A stretch of 64,000 bases of DNA, taken from the NCBI RefSeq assembly GCF_000312425.1, contig NZ_HE997181.1:5441788-5505787 (forward strand), given 5' to 3'. Position 1 is the stretch's first letter, and the number at the start of each line of letters is the position of its first letter. Positions 53,512 to 62,240 of this stretch are shown here, one piece after another. Made by a program: the position numbers and the translations under genes. The DNA is from Reyranella massiliensis 521 (lineage in GTDB: Bacteria; Pseudomonadota; Alphaproteobacteria; Reyranellales; Reyranellaceae). The notes below the pieces were generated by a model. The model saw only the letters and a program-made list of their open reading frames with translations. It was not told where the DNA came from and searched no databases.

Positions 53512-53985
53512 ATGCGAAGCAACGTTGCAAAAAAACAGCTCGAGTCGAAGACGATATCGAGCGTGGCATCAAGGCCGTATCGAATCGAAGAACAGGTTGG
53601 CTATCTCCTGCGACGTGCACATCAACGCGCAAGTGCCATCTTTCAAGTCGGTATCGGCGATCCAAACATCACACCGACGCAGTACTCGAGCATGGTGAAG
53701 CTCAACGAGTACAAGGAGCTGTCGCAAAATTTGCTGGGCCGTCTTGTCGGCATGGACAAGGCGACGATGCAGGGCGTGGTGCGGCGCCTGAAGGAACGCG
53801 GTCTCGTCGACTCGCGTCCCGATCCCGGCGATGCGCGCCGAACGTTGCTCAGCCTGACGACCGAAGGCAATCGGCTGGTTGCCAAGTTGCTGCTCAACGG
53901 GCCGGCGGTTTCGCGCGAGACCTTGAAGCCGCTCAACCAGCAGGAGCAGCGCCAGCTTCTCGAACTGCTGTCGAAGATCGTCTGA
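53512..53985 (+). CDS. MarR-family regulator (157 aa)
   Basis: It has a winged helix: NITPTQYSSMVKLNEYKELSQNLLGRLVGMDKATMQGVVRRLKERGLVDSRP and the wing GDARRTLLSLTTEGNRLV. MarR proteins beside acyl-CoA ligases or ring-degradation genes often sense aromatic or CoA-linked ligands. It stands 86 bases before the Mo-hydroxylase operon on the same strand and so probably controls that operon or the divergent acid-activation genes. An operator is not obvious. Confidence 0.85.
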   Translation: MRSNVAKKQLESKTISSVASRPYRIEEQVGYLLRRAHQRASAIFQVGIGDPNITPTQYSSMVKLNEYKELSQNLLGRLVGMDKATMQGVVRRLKERGLVDSRPDPGDARRTLLSLTTEGNRLVAKLLLNGPAVSRETLKPLNQQEQRQLLELLSKIV

Positions 53986-54071
53986 CTTCGAGCCGTCGGA
54001 AAAATTTCGGTTCAACCGCCGCGCGTGTTTGACTCCAGCGGCGTCCGTGTCATCGTGTGTACACGAACGAT

Positions 54072-54902
54072 ATGGGCGACTACCTCCGACCCCGAGACCT
54101 CGACGAGGCTCTCAAGGCACTGACCCGACCCTGCATGGTGTTGGCCGGCGGCACTGACTTTTACCCTGCGCGGGTCGGCCGGTTGGTCACGGAAGATATT
54201 GTCGATATCGCTGGAATCTCAGCTCTTCGCGGTATTTCCGATACGCCGAACGGTTGGCGGCTGGGCGCCACCACGACCTGGAGCGAACTGGTCGAGGCCG
54301 ACCTGCCGCCTTTGTTTAATGGGCTCCAGCAGGCGGGCCGCGAAGTCGGCGGCCGCCAGATCCAGAACGCCGGGACCTTGGTGGGCAATCTCTGCAATGC
54401 ATCGCCCGCGGCCGACGGCGTGCCAGCCTTGCTGGCGCTCGACGCCGAAGTCGAGATCGCAAGCCTCGCCGGCCGCCGTCGCCTTGCCTTGGCGGCCTTC
54501 GTCACGGGTGTCCGCAAGACGGCGCTGCATCCCGGCGAGCTGGTCACGGCCATTTACGTGCCGCGCCCTCGTCATGCCGCGCATGCCGGCTTCCTGAAGC
54601 TGGGCGCGCGCCGCTATCTCGTGATCTCGATTGCCATGGCGTCGGCCGTCCTCGAAGTCGCCGACGGGAAGGTTGCGGCCGCCCGCATCGCCGTCGGCGC
54701 CTGCTCGCCGGTTGCGCGACGCCTTCCGGCGCTCGAAGCCGCATTGATGGACAGGCCCTTCGACAAGAGCCTGTCGGAGCACGTCGAAGCAACGCATATC
54801 GCGCCGCTGTCGCCCATCGACGACGTGCGGGGCAGTGCCGCCTACCGCAGCGAGGCCGTGCTCACGTTGCTGCGCCGGCTGCTGTCGGGATTGGCCCCAT
54901 GA
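54072..54902 (+). CDS. Xanthine-dehydrogenase-family FAD-binding subunit (276 aa)
   Basis: FAD-binding motif AGGTDFYPARVG (about residues 25-36), ISALRGISDTPNGWRLGATTTW, and the second motif GRQIQNAGTLVGNLCNASPAAD (about residues 93-114) are the CoxM/XdhA-family marks. It carries electrons from the FeS clusters of the partner subunit to the acceptor. Start ATG 54072 is chosen; GTG 54057 is possible. The stop overlaps the hydroxylase start by four bases (ATGA). Confidence 0.9.
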   Translation: MGDYLRPRDLDEALKALTRPCMVLAGGTDFYPARVGRLVTEDIVDIAGISALRGISDTPNGWRLGATTTWSELVEADLPPLFNGLQQAGREVGGRQIQNAGTLVGNLCNASPAADGVPALLALDAEVEIASLAGRRRLALAAFVTGVRKTALHPGELVTAIYVPRPRHAAHAGFLKLGARRYLVISIAMASAVLEVADGKVAAARIAVGACSPVARRLPALEAALMDRPFDKSLSEHVEATHIAPLSPIDDVRGSAAYRSEAVLTLLRRLLSGLAP

Positions 54903-57616
54903 AGGTCGCCTTCACCCTCAACGGCACCGTTGCCGAGTGGGAGGGGGCGCCGGCCACCCGGCTTGCGGCGGCGTTGCGCGACGATCTCGGCTGCACGGGC
55001 ACCAAGATCGGCTGCGACGCGGGCGATTGCGGCGCCTGCACGGTGCTGCTCGACGGGCGGCAGGTCTGTTCGTGCCTGGTAGCCATGGGGCAGGTCGAGG
55101 GCCGCACGGTCGAGACGGTCGAAGGGCTTGCGCTGCCTGAGATGCTGGCCGCCCTGCAGGCGTCGTTCCTGGCGCATGGCGCGGCCCAGTGCGGCATCTG
55201 CACGCCGGGCATGCTGATGGCGGCCGAGGAACTGGTTCGCCGCAAGGCCATGCCGACCCGCGCCGAGGTCGAGGAGTTCCTGGGTGGCGTGCTCTGCCGC
55301 TGTACCGGCTACAGCAAGATCGTCGATGCGGTGATGGCGGTTGCCTCGCCGGTCGGGGAGCCCGATCCCCTTGCAGGCGAAGCTGTAGGCACCCGTCTCT
55401 CGCGCGTCGATGGAATCGCAAAGGTTACGGGCAGGGATGCTTTCGGCGCCGACGCGATCCCGGACGACGCACTCTGGATCCGGGTCGTCCGCTCGCCGCA
55501 TGCTCGCGCCCGCTTTGCGCTGGGCGATCTCGAGCCACTGCGGAAGCGGCTGGCGGCCGTGCTGACGGCCGCAGACGTGCCGTTCAATGGCTTCGGCATC
55601 TATCCCGACATCAAGGACCAGCCCGTCCTGGCCGATGGCCTCGTGCGTTACCGCGGCGAGGCTGTCGTCGCGCTGGTCGGCGTGCGGGCCGAGGTGCTGG
55701 CGATCCGCGACGAAGACGTGCCGATCGCCTGGACACCCGAGCCGCCCTTGTTCGGCATCGATGCCGCCACCGCCCCAGATGCTCCGTTGGTCCAAGCTGA
55801 CCGGCCGAAGAACCTCCTGCTGGAAGGCGGCGTGAAGCGCGGCGACGCCGACGCTGCCTTCGCGGATTGCGCTGCAGTCGTGGAAGGCGTGTTCGAGACG
55901 GCTTTCGTCGAGCACGCCTATATCGAGCCCGAGGCCGGCTGGGCGGAGCGGGTCGGCGACCGGATCGAAATCCATGCGACCACCCAGACGCCCTATATGG
56001 ACCGCGACGAAGTCGCCAATGTGATGCAGCTCCGGCCGGAGGCCGTGCGCATCGTGCCGACCGCCTGTGGCGGCGGCTTCGGCGGCAAGCTCGATCTTTC
56101 GGTGCAGCCGCTGATCGGGATCGCGGCCTGGAAACTCCGACGTCCCGTGGCCTGCGTCTACACGCGCCCCGAAAGCATGGCGGCCAGCACGAAACGCCAT
56201 CCGGCGCGTGTCGCGGCAAAGTTCGGCTGCGATGCCCAGGGCAGGCTTGTGGCCTCCGACGTGCGCGCCACGTTCGATACCGGCGCCTATGCTTCCTGGG
56301 GGCCGACCGTGGCCAACCGGGTGCCGGTGCATTCCATGGGGCCCTATGCCGTGCCCAACGTGCGCACCTGGGGCGAGGCCTTTTTCACCAACGGTCCACC
56401 GGCCGGCGCCTTCCGTGGCTTTGGCGTGCCGCAGGCTGCCATTGCGCACGAGGCGATGATGGACGAGCTGGCCGATGCGACCGGCATCGACCGGCTGGAG
56501 TTTCGTCATCGCAATGCCCTGCGTGTCGGCGACACGACGGCGACGGGACAGGTTCTGGCCCATTCGGCGGGTCTTGCCCAATGCCTCGACGCGCTGCGAC
56601 CCGCGTGGCGCGAGGCGCTGGAGAAAGCCGCTGCGTTCAATGCCGAAGGGGGCGCGCTTCGGCGCGGCGTCGGCATCGGCTGCATGTGGTACGGCATCGG
56701 CAATACGTCGATGTCGAACCCCTCGCGCATGCGGGTCGGCCTGTCGCCGGTCGGCGCGTTGACGCTCTATAGCGGCGCGGTCGATATCGGCCAGGGCAGC
56801 AACACCATCATGGTGCAGATCGCCGCCGACGCGGTGGGTCTGCCGGCGTCGCGGTTCGCGCTGGTCGCCGGCGATACCGATCTCACGACCGATGCCGGCA
56901 AGACCTCGGCGTCGCGCCAGACCTTCGTGTCGGGCAAGGCGGCGGAGAAGGCAGGCCAGGACCTGCGGCAGCAGATCCTGCGGCTGGCCAATGCCGGCCC
57001 CGAGGCACGCCTGTCGCTCGACGGCGCCAAGCTCACGGTACGCGACGGCGCGGAAGTGCGGACCCTCGACCTCGCAACGGTCGGCCCGTTGATGGGCGAG
57101 GGCGTGTTCGATCCGCCGACCACACCGCTCGATGCCGACGGCCAGGGCGTGCCCTATGCGACCTATGCCTTTGCCGCCCAGATGGCCGAGGTCGAGGTGG
57201 ATATCGAGCTGGGCACCGTGAAGGTGCGGCGCATCGTGGCGGCGCACGATGTCGGCAAGGCGATCAACCCGACCCTGGTCGAAGGCCAGATCCAGGGCGG
57301 CGTCGCGCAGGGCCTTGGCCTTGCGCTCATGGAAGAGTATCTGCCCGGTCGTACCGAGAACCTGCACGACTATCTCATCCCGACCGTGGGCGACGTGCCT
57401 GCAATCGAGTGCATTCTGATCGAGGACCGCGAGCCGCTGGGCCCCTCGGGCGCCAAGGGCGTCGGCGAGCCGGGACTCGTGCCGACGGCGCCGGCGATCC
57501 TGGGGGCCGTCCATCACGCCACCGGCGTGCGTGCCCGCCGCGTGCCGCTGCTGCCGCATCGCCTGCGCGAGGCCATCGTCCAGTTGAAGGGCCAGTTGAA
57601 GGGGAACACGCCATGA
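54899..57616 (+). CDS. Molybdenum hydroxylase: 2Fe-2S domain fused to molybdopterin domain (905 aa)
   Basis: Residues of about 1-155 form the small subunit: first 2Fe-2S cluster CTGTKIGCDAGDCGACTVL...QVCSCL, second cluster AQCGICTPGM...LCRCTGYSKIV. Residues of about 165-905 form the large subunit, with GGGFGGKLDLSVQPL, AFRGFGVPQAAIAHEAMMDE, DIGQGSNTIMVQIAADAVG and the catalytic-glutamate motif GAKGVGEPGLVPTAPAILGA. In most CoxSL-type enzymes these are separate polypeptides. The enzyme hydroxylates a carbon next to nitrogen or an aldehyde using water. The substrate is unknown. It is coupled (ATGA) to the next gene. Confidence 0.92.
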   Translation: MKVAFTLNGTVAEWEGAPATRLAAALRDDLGCTGTKIGCDAGDCGACTVLLDGRQVCSCLVAMGQVEGRTVETVEGLALPEMLAALQASFLAHGAAQCGICTPGMLMAAEELVRRKAMPTRAEVEEFLGGVLCRCTGYSKIVDAVMAVASPVGEPDPLAGEAVGTRLSRVDGIAKVTGRDAFGADAIPDDALWIRVVRSPHARARFALGDLEPLRKRLAAVLTAADVPFNGFGIYPDIKDQPVLADGLVRYRGEAVVALVGVRAEVLAIRDEDVPIAWTPEPPLFGIDAATAPDAPLVQADRPKNLLLEGGVKRGDADAAFADCAAVVEGVFETAFVEHAYIEPEAGWAERVGDRIEIHATTQTPYMDRDEVANVMQLRPEAVRIVPTACGGGFGGKLDLSVQPLIGIAAWKLRRPVACVYTRPESMAASTKRHPARVAAKFGCDAQGRLVASDVRATFDTGAYASWGPTVANRVPVHSMGPYAVPNVRTWGEAFFTNGPPAGAFRGFGVPQAAIAHEAMMDELADATGIDRLEFRHRNALRVGDTTATGQVLAHSAGLAQCLDALRPAWREALEKAAAFNAEGGALRRGVGIGCMWYGIGNTSMSNPSRMRVGLSPVGALTLYSGAVDIGQGSNTIMVQIAADAVGLPASRFALVAGDTDLTTDAGKTSASRQTFVSGKAAEKAGQDLRQQILRLANAGPEARLSLDGAKLTVRDGAEVRTLDLATVGPLMGEGVFDPPTTPLDADGQGVPYATYAFAAQMAEVEVDIELGTVKVRRIVAAHDVGKAINPTLVEGQIQGGVAQGLGLALMEEYLPGRTENLHDYLIPTVGDVPAIECILIEDREPLGPSGAKGVGEPGLVPTAPAILGAVHHATGVRARRVPLLPHRLREAIVQLKGQLKGNTP

Positions 57617-59070
57617 GCGACGACATCTCGCTCACCGAGGCCGAGCGCAGCGCCGGCATCGTGCGCTGCGACGCCTGCCCTGTCCTTTGCCGCATCCGGC
57701 CCGGCCGTGCCGGCGCCTGCGATCGCTACGCCAACGAGAATGGCGTGCTGGTGCGCGTCGATCCGCTGGTGCTGCTGGCCAAGCCCGATCTTGCGAGGGT
57801 CGCCTTCGTCGAGGGCAGCGAGGCCTGGCGCGGCGAACTCGGTAAGGGCGAGGGCGCCTTCGTCACGGGAATCGGCGCCACCACGACCTACCCCGACTAC
57901 AAGCCCGCGCCTTTCATCGTCTCCTCGAAGCACGAGGGCGTCGACATGGTCACGGTCGTGACCGAAGGCATCTTCAGCTACTGCGGCGTCAAGGTGAAGA
58001 TCGACACCGACCGCTATCTCGGGCCCGAGCAGGCGGCGGTCCGCGTCAAGGGCGAGGCGGTGGGCCACGTCACCACGGCCGAATATGGCTCGCAGATGCT
58101 GTCGCTGGGCGGCGTGCATCATCTGACCGGCGGCTCCAAAAAGGAGGGCGTCGTCACCTGCGACGCGCTGCTGGCGCTCTGCAATCGCGAAGCGGTGGAA
58201 CTCAGCATCGACGGCGGTTCGACCGTCGTAGTGCAGGCCGACAGACCGCCCATCGTGAATGGCACTCTGGAAGAGCGCATGCGCGTCGGTTGCGGCTCGG
58301 CCGCGATCGGCATGTTCGCGCCGCAATGGCACGGCCATGCCGACGAGGTGATCGTGGTCGACGACCACATCACCGGCGTGCTGAGCGAACATCAGGGCGG
58401 CGCCTTTCTCGACATGAAGCCCGCGGGCATTCGTGTCCGTGGCCGCCGCTCGACGCCGGGCCGTTATTTCCAGGTGGCGGAGCCGGGGCTGGGCTGGGGC
58501 GGCACCAACATCAGCGATCCGCTGGAGATCATCGACCGGATAGATCCCAAGCAGGCCTGGCCGGGGCTTCGGCTGCTCATGGTATCGACGACCGGCGAGC
58601 ATGCGGCTTGGTACGAACTCGACCACGAGCTGAAGCCACGTCCCGCCGATATGCCGGCGCCGGTGCGTCATGTGGTCGAGCGCATCGCCGAGAACTGTGA
58701 ACCTGCGCTCTGCACGGTCCTGTTCATGGCGGGCGCCGGCGGTTCGTTGCGCGCAGGCGTCACCGAGAACCCCGTGCGGCTCACCCGGTCGGTGCGGGAC
58801 ACACTCACCAAGGTCACGCTGGGCGGCGTGCCGGCCTATGTCTGGCCGGGCGGCGGTATCACCTTGATGGTCGATGTGGCGCGCATGCCGGAGAAGTCCT
58901 TCGGCTATGTCCCGACGCCGGCCCTGGTGGCACCCCTGGAGTTCACCCTGCGCGCCGACGATTACGCGGCATTGGGCGGCTATGCCTCGCGCGCGGTGAC
59001 GCTTGAAGAGGTGCTGGCTCGCCACAAGGTCCGCGTCGACGAAGGTGGTAAAGAGGGGGGTGGCCGGTGA
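57613..59070 (+). CDS. 6-hydroxynicotinate-reductase-like iron-sulfur protein (485 aa)
   Basis: A Cys cluster near the N-terminus, C19, C22, C26 and C36 (RCDACPVLCRIRPGRAGACD), can bind an FeS centre; the remainder is a large domain with Cys124, Cys183, Cys190 and CGSAAIG, NCEPALC. It resembles the flavin-bearing Fe-S 6-hydroxynicotinate reductase (Hnr) of nicotinate fermentation, which was reported to have covalently bound flavin. Here it probably reduces a hydroxylated heterocycle. The segment TGIGATTTYPDY at about residues 85-96 is a possible, unproven flavin attachment site. It is coupled on both sides (ATGA, GTGA). Confidence 0.75.
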   Translation: MSDDISLTEAERSAGIVRCDACPVLCRIRPGRAGACDRYANENGVLVRVDPLVLLAKPDLARVAFVEGSEAWRGELGKGEGAFVTGIGATTTYPDYKPAPFIVSSKHEGVDMVTVVTEGIFSYCGVKVKIDTDRYLGPEQAAVRVKGEAVGHVTTAEYGSQMLSLGGVHHLTGGSKKEGVVTCDALLALCNREAVELSIDGGSTVVVQADRPPIVNGTLEERMRVGCGSAAIGMFAPQWHGHADEVIVVDDHITGVLSEHQGGAFLDMKPAGIRVRGRRSTPGRYFQVAEPGLGWGGTNISDPLEIIDRIDPKQAWPGLRLLMVSTTGEHAAWYELDHELKPRPADMPAPVRHVVERIAENCEPALCTVLFMAGAGGSLRAGVTENPVRLTRSVRDTLTKVTLGGVPAYVWPGGGITLMVDVARMPEKSFGYVPTPALVAPLEFTLRADDYAALGGYASRAVTLEEVLARHKVRVDEGGKEGGGR

Positions 59071-59912
59071 GCGCCATCGCCGCCCGCCTCGCCGATGGCC
59101 GGCTGCATCTGCAGCATGGGCCCATCGATCTCATCGTCGAGGCCTTCGGCACGCCTGAGGAAGTCGAACGCGCCTATGGGCAGGCGACGGAGCGGTTTGG
59201 CGATATTCTGCCGACCCTGGTCGGCGAGCTTCCGGTCCTGCGCCGGCGATTGGGTGACGCCTATCCGCTGCTGCAGGGGCCCGTGGCGCGGCGCATGGCC
59301 GACGCGACGTGGCCGCACCGCGCCGTCTACATCACGCCAATGGCGGCCGTTGCCGGGGCCGTCTCCGACGAGATGCTGCAGGCGCTTATCCGCGGTCGCA
59401 CCCTCGATAAGGCGTATGTCAACGATGGCGGCGACATCGCCATCCATCTCACCGCGGGGCACGAGCTGCGCGCCGGCATCTTCGCGCAGGGGCTCGACGG
59501 CGTGGCGCGTCTCACGGCGGCGCGGCCGGTGCGGGGCATCGCCACCTCGGGCCGTGGTGGCCGCTCCTTCTCGCTGGGTATTGCCGACTCGGCGACGGTC
59601 CTCGCAGCAACGGCAGCGGCAGCCGACGCAGCGGCGACCCTGATCGCCAATGCCGTGAACGCCGATCACCCGGCCGTCGACCGTCGCGCCGCTTGCGACC
59701 TCGATCCCGACAGCGACCTCGGCGACTTGCCCGTGACCGTTGCCGTGGGGGTGCTGCCTTTGGAAGTCGTTGCCGAGGCCCTGGATCGTGGGGCAGCCGA
59801 AGCGCGCCGGTTGCGCCGCTATGGCTTGATCGATAGCGCGGCGCTGTCGTTGCAAGGCGAGTGGCGCCTCGTGACAGGCAATGCAACCCTTGCTTTGGCG
59901 GAGGTAGGATGA
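59067..59912 (+). CDS. UPF0280 family protein, ApbE superfamily (281 aa)
   Basis: The protein shows the traits of the ApbE fold: NDGGDIAIHL (about residues 116-125), GIATSGRGGRSFSLGIADSA, and then ATVLAATAAAADAAATLIANAV, which matches the ADAxAT segment of FAD:protein FMN transferases. UPF0280 (COG2122) is described as ApbE-like, but its role has not been established to my knowledge. Lying between the Hnr-like gene and the PF06684 gene, all overlapping by four bases, it may flavinylate the reductase. Start is GTG 59067. Confidence 0.8.
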   Translation: MSAIAARLADGRLHLQHGPIDLIVEAFGTPEEVERAYGQATERFGDILPTLVGELPVLRRRLGDAYPLLQGPVARRMADATWPHRAVYITPMAAVAGAVSDEMLQALIRGRTLDKAYVNDGGDIAIHLTAGHELRAGIFAQGLDGVARLTAARPVRGIATSGRGGRSFSLGIADSATVLAATAAAADAAATLIANAVNADHPAVDRRAACDLDPDSDLGDLPVTVAVGVLPLEVVAEALDRGAAEARRLRRYGLIDSAALSLQGEWRLVTGNATLALAEVG

Positions 59913-60496
59913 GCGATCTGGTGAAGGTGCGGAAGTACGTGGCGACGGTCGAGGAGACGTTGCACGACGGCGGCCCGGTGCTGGCGCGGCCCGTAGCCAA
60001 AGCCGTGGTCGGTGGTGTGATCGCGAATCCCTATGCCGGCCGCCATGTCGCGGACATCCAGCCGATGATGAAGGCCCTGGAGCCGCTTGCCGTCGAACTG
60101 ACCGAGCGGGTCATGAAGATCCTGGGCGTCAAGGGCACGGACCTCGAAGCCTACGGCAAGGGGGCCATCGTCGGGCTGGCCGGCGAACTTGAGCATGCCG
60201 CCCTCTGGCACCAGCCCTCGGGGTTCGGCATTCGCCACGCCATGGGTGGGGCCAAATCGATCGTACCCTCGACGGTGAAGGTCGCGGCCGCCGGCTCGCG
60301 TATCGACATTCCGCTGCACCATGTGGCTGCGGCTTACGTGCGCAGCCACTTCGACGCCATCGAATTCTGCGTGCCGGATGGACCAAAGCCCGACGAGATC
60401 GTGTTCATCGTCGCGGCCTCGATTGGCGGCCGTCCCCATGCGAGGGTGGGAGGACTGACGGCAGCAGAAATCAAAGTGGGAGACGGCCAACGATGA
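59909..60496 (+). CDS. Amino acid synthesis family protein (PF06684) (195 aa)
   Basis: The ATG at 59909 lies in an ATGA overlap with the UPF0280 stop. The protein begins MSDLVKVRKYVATVEETLHD and has PVAKAVVGGVIANPYAGRH, GKGAIVGLAGELEHAALWHQ, and RHAMGGAKSIVPSTVKVAAAGSRIDIP, the pattern of the PF06684/DUF1185 family. Despite the family name its enzymatic activity is not known. It occurs beside similar heterocycle-type clusters in other alphaproteobacteria (recall, not checked). It may handle ring cleavage or a later hydrolysis step. Confidence 0.75.
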   Translation: MSDLVKVRKYVATVEETLHDGGPVLARPVAKAVVGGVIANPYAGRHVADIQPMMKALEPLAVELTERVMKILGVKGTDLEAYGKGAIVGLAGELEHAALWHQPSGFGIRHAMGGAKSIVPSTVKVAAAGSRIDIPLHHVAAAYVRSHFDAIEFCVPDGPKPDEIVFIVAASIGGRPHARVGGLTAAEIKVGDGQR

Positions 60497-60506
60497 GAGG
60501 GCGGCG

Positions 60507-60884
60507 ATGAGCGATCCTTTGGCGGCGGCGATGGGTGCCCTCGACGATTATCTGGCCGCGCTCAATCGCGGCGACGAGCCCGGCGTCAACGCGGCCTGCA
60601 ATTTCCCGCATGTGCGGCTGGCGGGTGGCAAGGTCGTCGTCTGGCCGCACCATGGCGACTACAAGCTCGGCGATTTCATCGCGCGCGCCGGCGACGGCTG
60701 GCATCACAGCACCTGGGACGAGCGGACGCCGATCCACGCCGGCAAGAACAAGGTGCACCTCAAGGTGAAGTTCAGCCGCTGGCGCAAGGACGAGTCGCTG
60801 ATCGGCACTTTCGAGACGATCTATATCGTGACCCTCCAGGAGGGGCATTGGGGCATCCAGGCGCGATCGAGTTTCGCCGATTGA
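60507..60884 (+). CDS. SnoaL/NTF2-like small protein (125 aa)
   Basis: A short helix-rich start (MSDPLAAAMGALDDYLAALN) and a cone-shaped beta sheet ending GHWGIQARSSFAD suggest an NTF2/SnoaL fold. The residue pattern FPHVRLAGGKVVVWPHHGDY and HHSTWDERTPIHAGKNKVHL provides several histidines and an aspartate that could serve as acid-base residues. It follows PF06684 by ten bases and is the sixth gene of the array; a role in isomerising or hydrating the intermediate is possible but not shown. Confidence 0.7.
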   Translation: MSDPLAAAMGALDDYLAALNRGDEPGVNAACNFPHVRLAGGKVVVWPHHGDYKLGDFIARAGDGWHHSTWDERTPIHAGKNKVHLKVKFSRWRKDESLIGTFETIYIVTLQEGHWGIQARSSFAD

Positions 60885-60982
60885 TGCCCGGCTGGTCTGT
60901 TGTGTGCTTGTGAGGTGTGGGCCGGGCTCGGTAGGTTCGGTCCAGGGAGAGTGAGTTTCATCATTCCGCGAAGGGGGACTTC

Positions 60983-62203
60983 ATGCTGACCCGCAATCGT
61001 CTGCTCGCCGGCACCGCTGCGTTCGTCGCGGCGTCGCTGGCCGCCCTGGGACTGGCAGGCCCGGCCGCTGCCCAGGCGCCGATCAAGATCGGTGAAATGA
61101 ACAGCTACAAGGTTTTTCCGGCCTTCCTCGAACCCTACAAGAAGGGAATCGAACTGGCCGTTGAAGAGGTCAATGCCGCGGGCGGCGTGCTCGGTCGCAA
61201 GATCGAGGTCGTGAGCCGCGACGACAACGGCAATCCCGGCGATGCCGTGCGCGTCGCCGAGGAGCTGCTGAGCCGCGAGGGCGCGGCGTTCCTGATCGGC
61301 ACCTTCCCGTCGAACGTCGGCCTGGCCGTCGCCGATTTCGCCAAGCAGCGCAAGGTGCTGTTCATCGCTGCGGAGCCGCTCACCGACAAGATCGTCTGGG
61401 ATTCGGGCAACGCCTACACGTACCGCCTGCGAACCTCGACCTATATGCAGACGGCGATGCTCATTCCCGACGCCGCCAAGCTCAAGAAGAAGCGCTGGGC
61501 GATCGTCTATCCCAACTACGAGTACGGCCAGTCGGCGACGGCGGCGTTCAAGAAGCTGCTCAAGGAGAAGCAGCCCGACGTCGAATTCGTGATCGAACAG
61601 GCGCCGCCGCTTGGCAAGATCGACGCGGGCGCCGTGGCGCAGGCGTTGGCCGACGCCAAGCCGGACGCGATCTTCTCTTCGTTGTTCGGGCCGGACCTCG
61701 CCAAGTTCGTGCGCGAAGGCCAGCAGCGCGGCCTCTTCAAGGGCGTCGAGGTGTTCAACCTCCTGGCCGGCGAGCCGGAATATCTCGATCCGCTGAAGGA
61801 AGAGGCGCCGGAAGGCTGGTACGTGACGGGCTATCCGTGGAGCGAGATCAAGACGCCGGAGCACACCAAGTTCCTCAACGCCTATCAGGCGAAGTTCAAG
61901 GACTATCCGCGGCTGGGCTCCGTGGTGGGCTACGCGACCGTGATGTCGGCCGCCGAAGCAATCAAGAAGGCGGGCTCGCTCGATCAGGCGAAGCTGGTGG
62001 CGGCGATGAGCGGCCTCACCCTGATGACACCGTTCGGGATGATCCAGTATCGCCCGATCGATCATCAGTCGACCATGGGCGCCTATGTCGGCCGCATCGG
62101 CGTCAAGGACGGCAAGGGAGTCATGAAGGACTGGCGCTTCGTCGACGGCAAGGATGCCCTGCCGAGCGATGCCGATGTCCAGAAGATGAGGCCGAAGAAC
62201 TGA
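60983..62203 (+). CDS. Branched-chain-type ABC transporter substrate-binding protein (406 aa)
   Basis: A signal peptide of about 30 residues (LLAGTAAFVAASLAALGLAG, cut near AAAQA) precedes a type I periplasmic binding fold (Peripla_BP_6): PIKIGEMNSYKVFPAFLEPYKKG, VNAAGGVLGRKIEVVSRDDNG and FLIGTFPSNVGLAVADFAKQ. This family binds amino acids, amides and aromatic acids. It is followed 37 bases later by a fused permease gene. Its ligand is probably the substrate of the upstream catabolic genes, an inference from position. Confidence 0.88.
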   Translation: MLTRNRLLAGTAAFVAASLAALGLAGPAAAQAPIKIGEMNSYKVFPAFLEPYKKGIELAVEEVNAAGGVLGRKIEVVSRDDNGNPGDAVRVAEELLSREGAAFLIGTFPSNVGLAVADFAKQRKVLFIAAEPLTDKIVWDSGNAYTYRLRTSTYMQTAMLIPDAAKLKKKRWAIVYPNYEYGQSATAAFKKLLKEKQPDVEFVIEQAPPLGKIDAGAVAQALADAKPDAIFSSLFGPDLAKFVREGQQRGLFKGVEVFNLLAGEPEYLDPLKEEAPEGWYVTGYPWSEIKTPEHTKFLNAYQAKFKDYPRLGSVVGYATVMSAAEAIKKAGSLDQAKLVAAMSGLTLMTPFGMIQYRPIDHQSTMGAYVGRIGVKDGKGVMKDWRFVDGKDALPSDADVQKMRPKN

Positions 62204-62240
62204 TGGTGGTTCTGCCACCGTCGTCCCGACAGTTTAGTTC

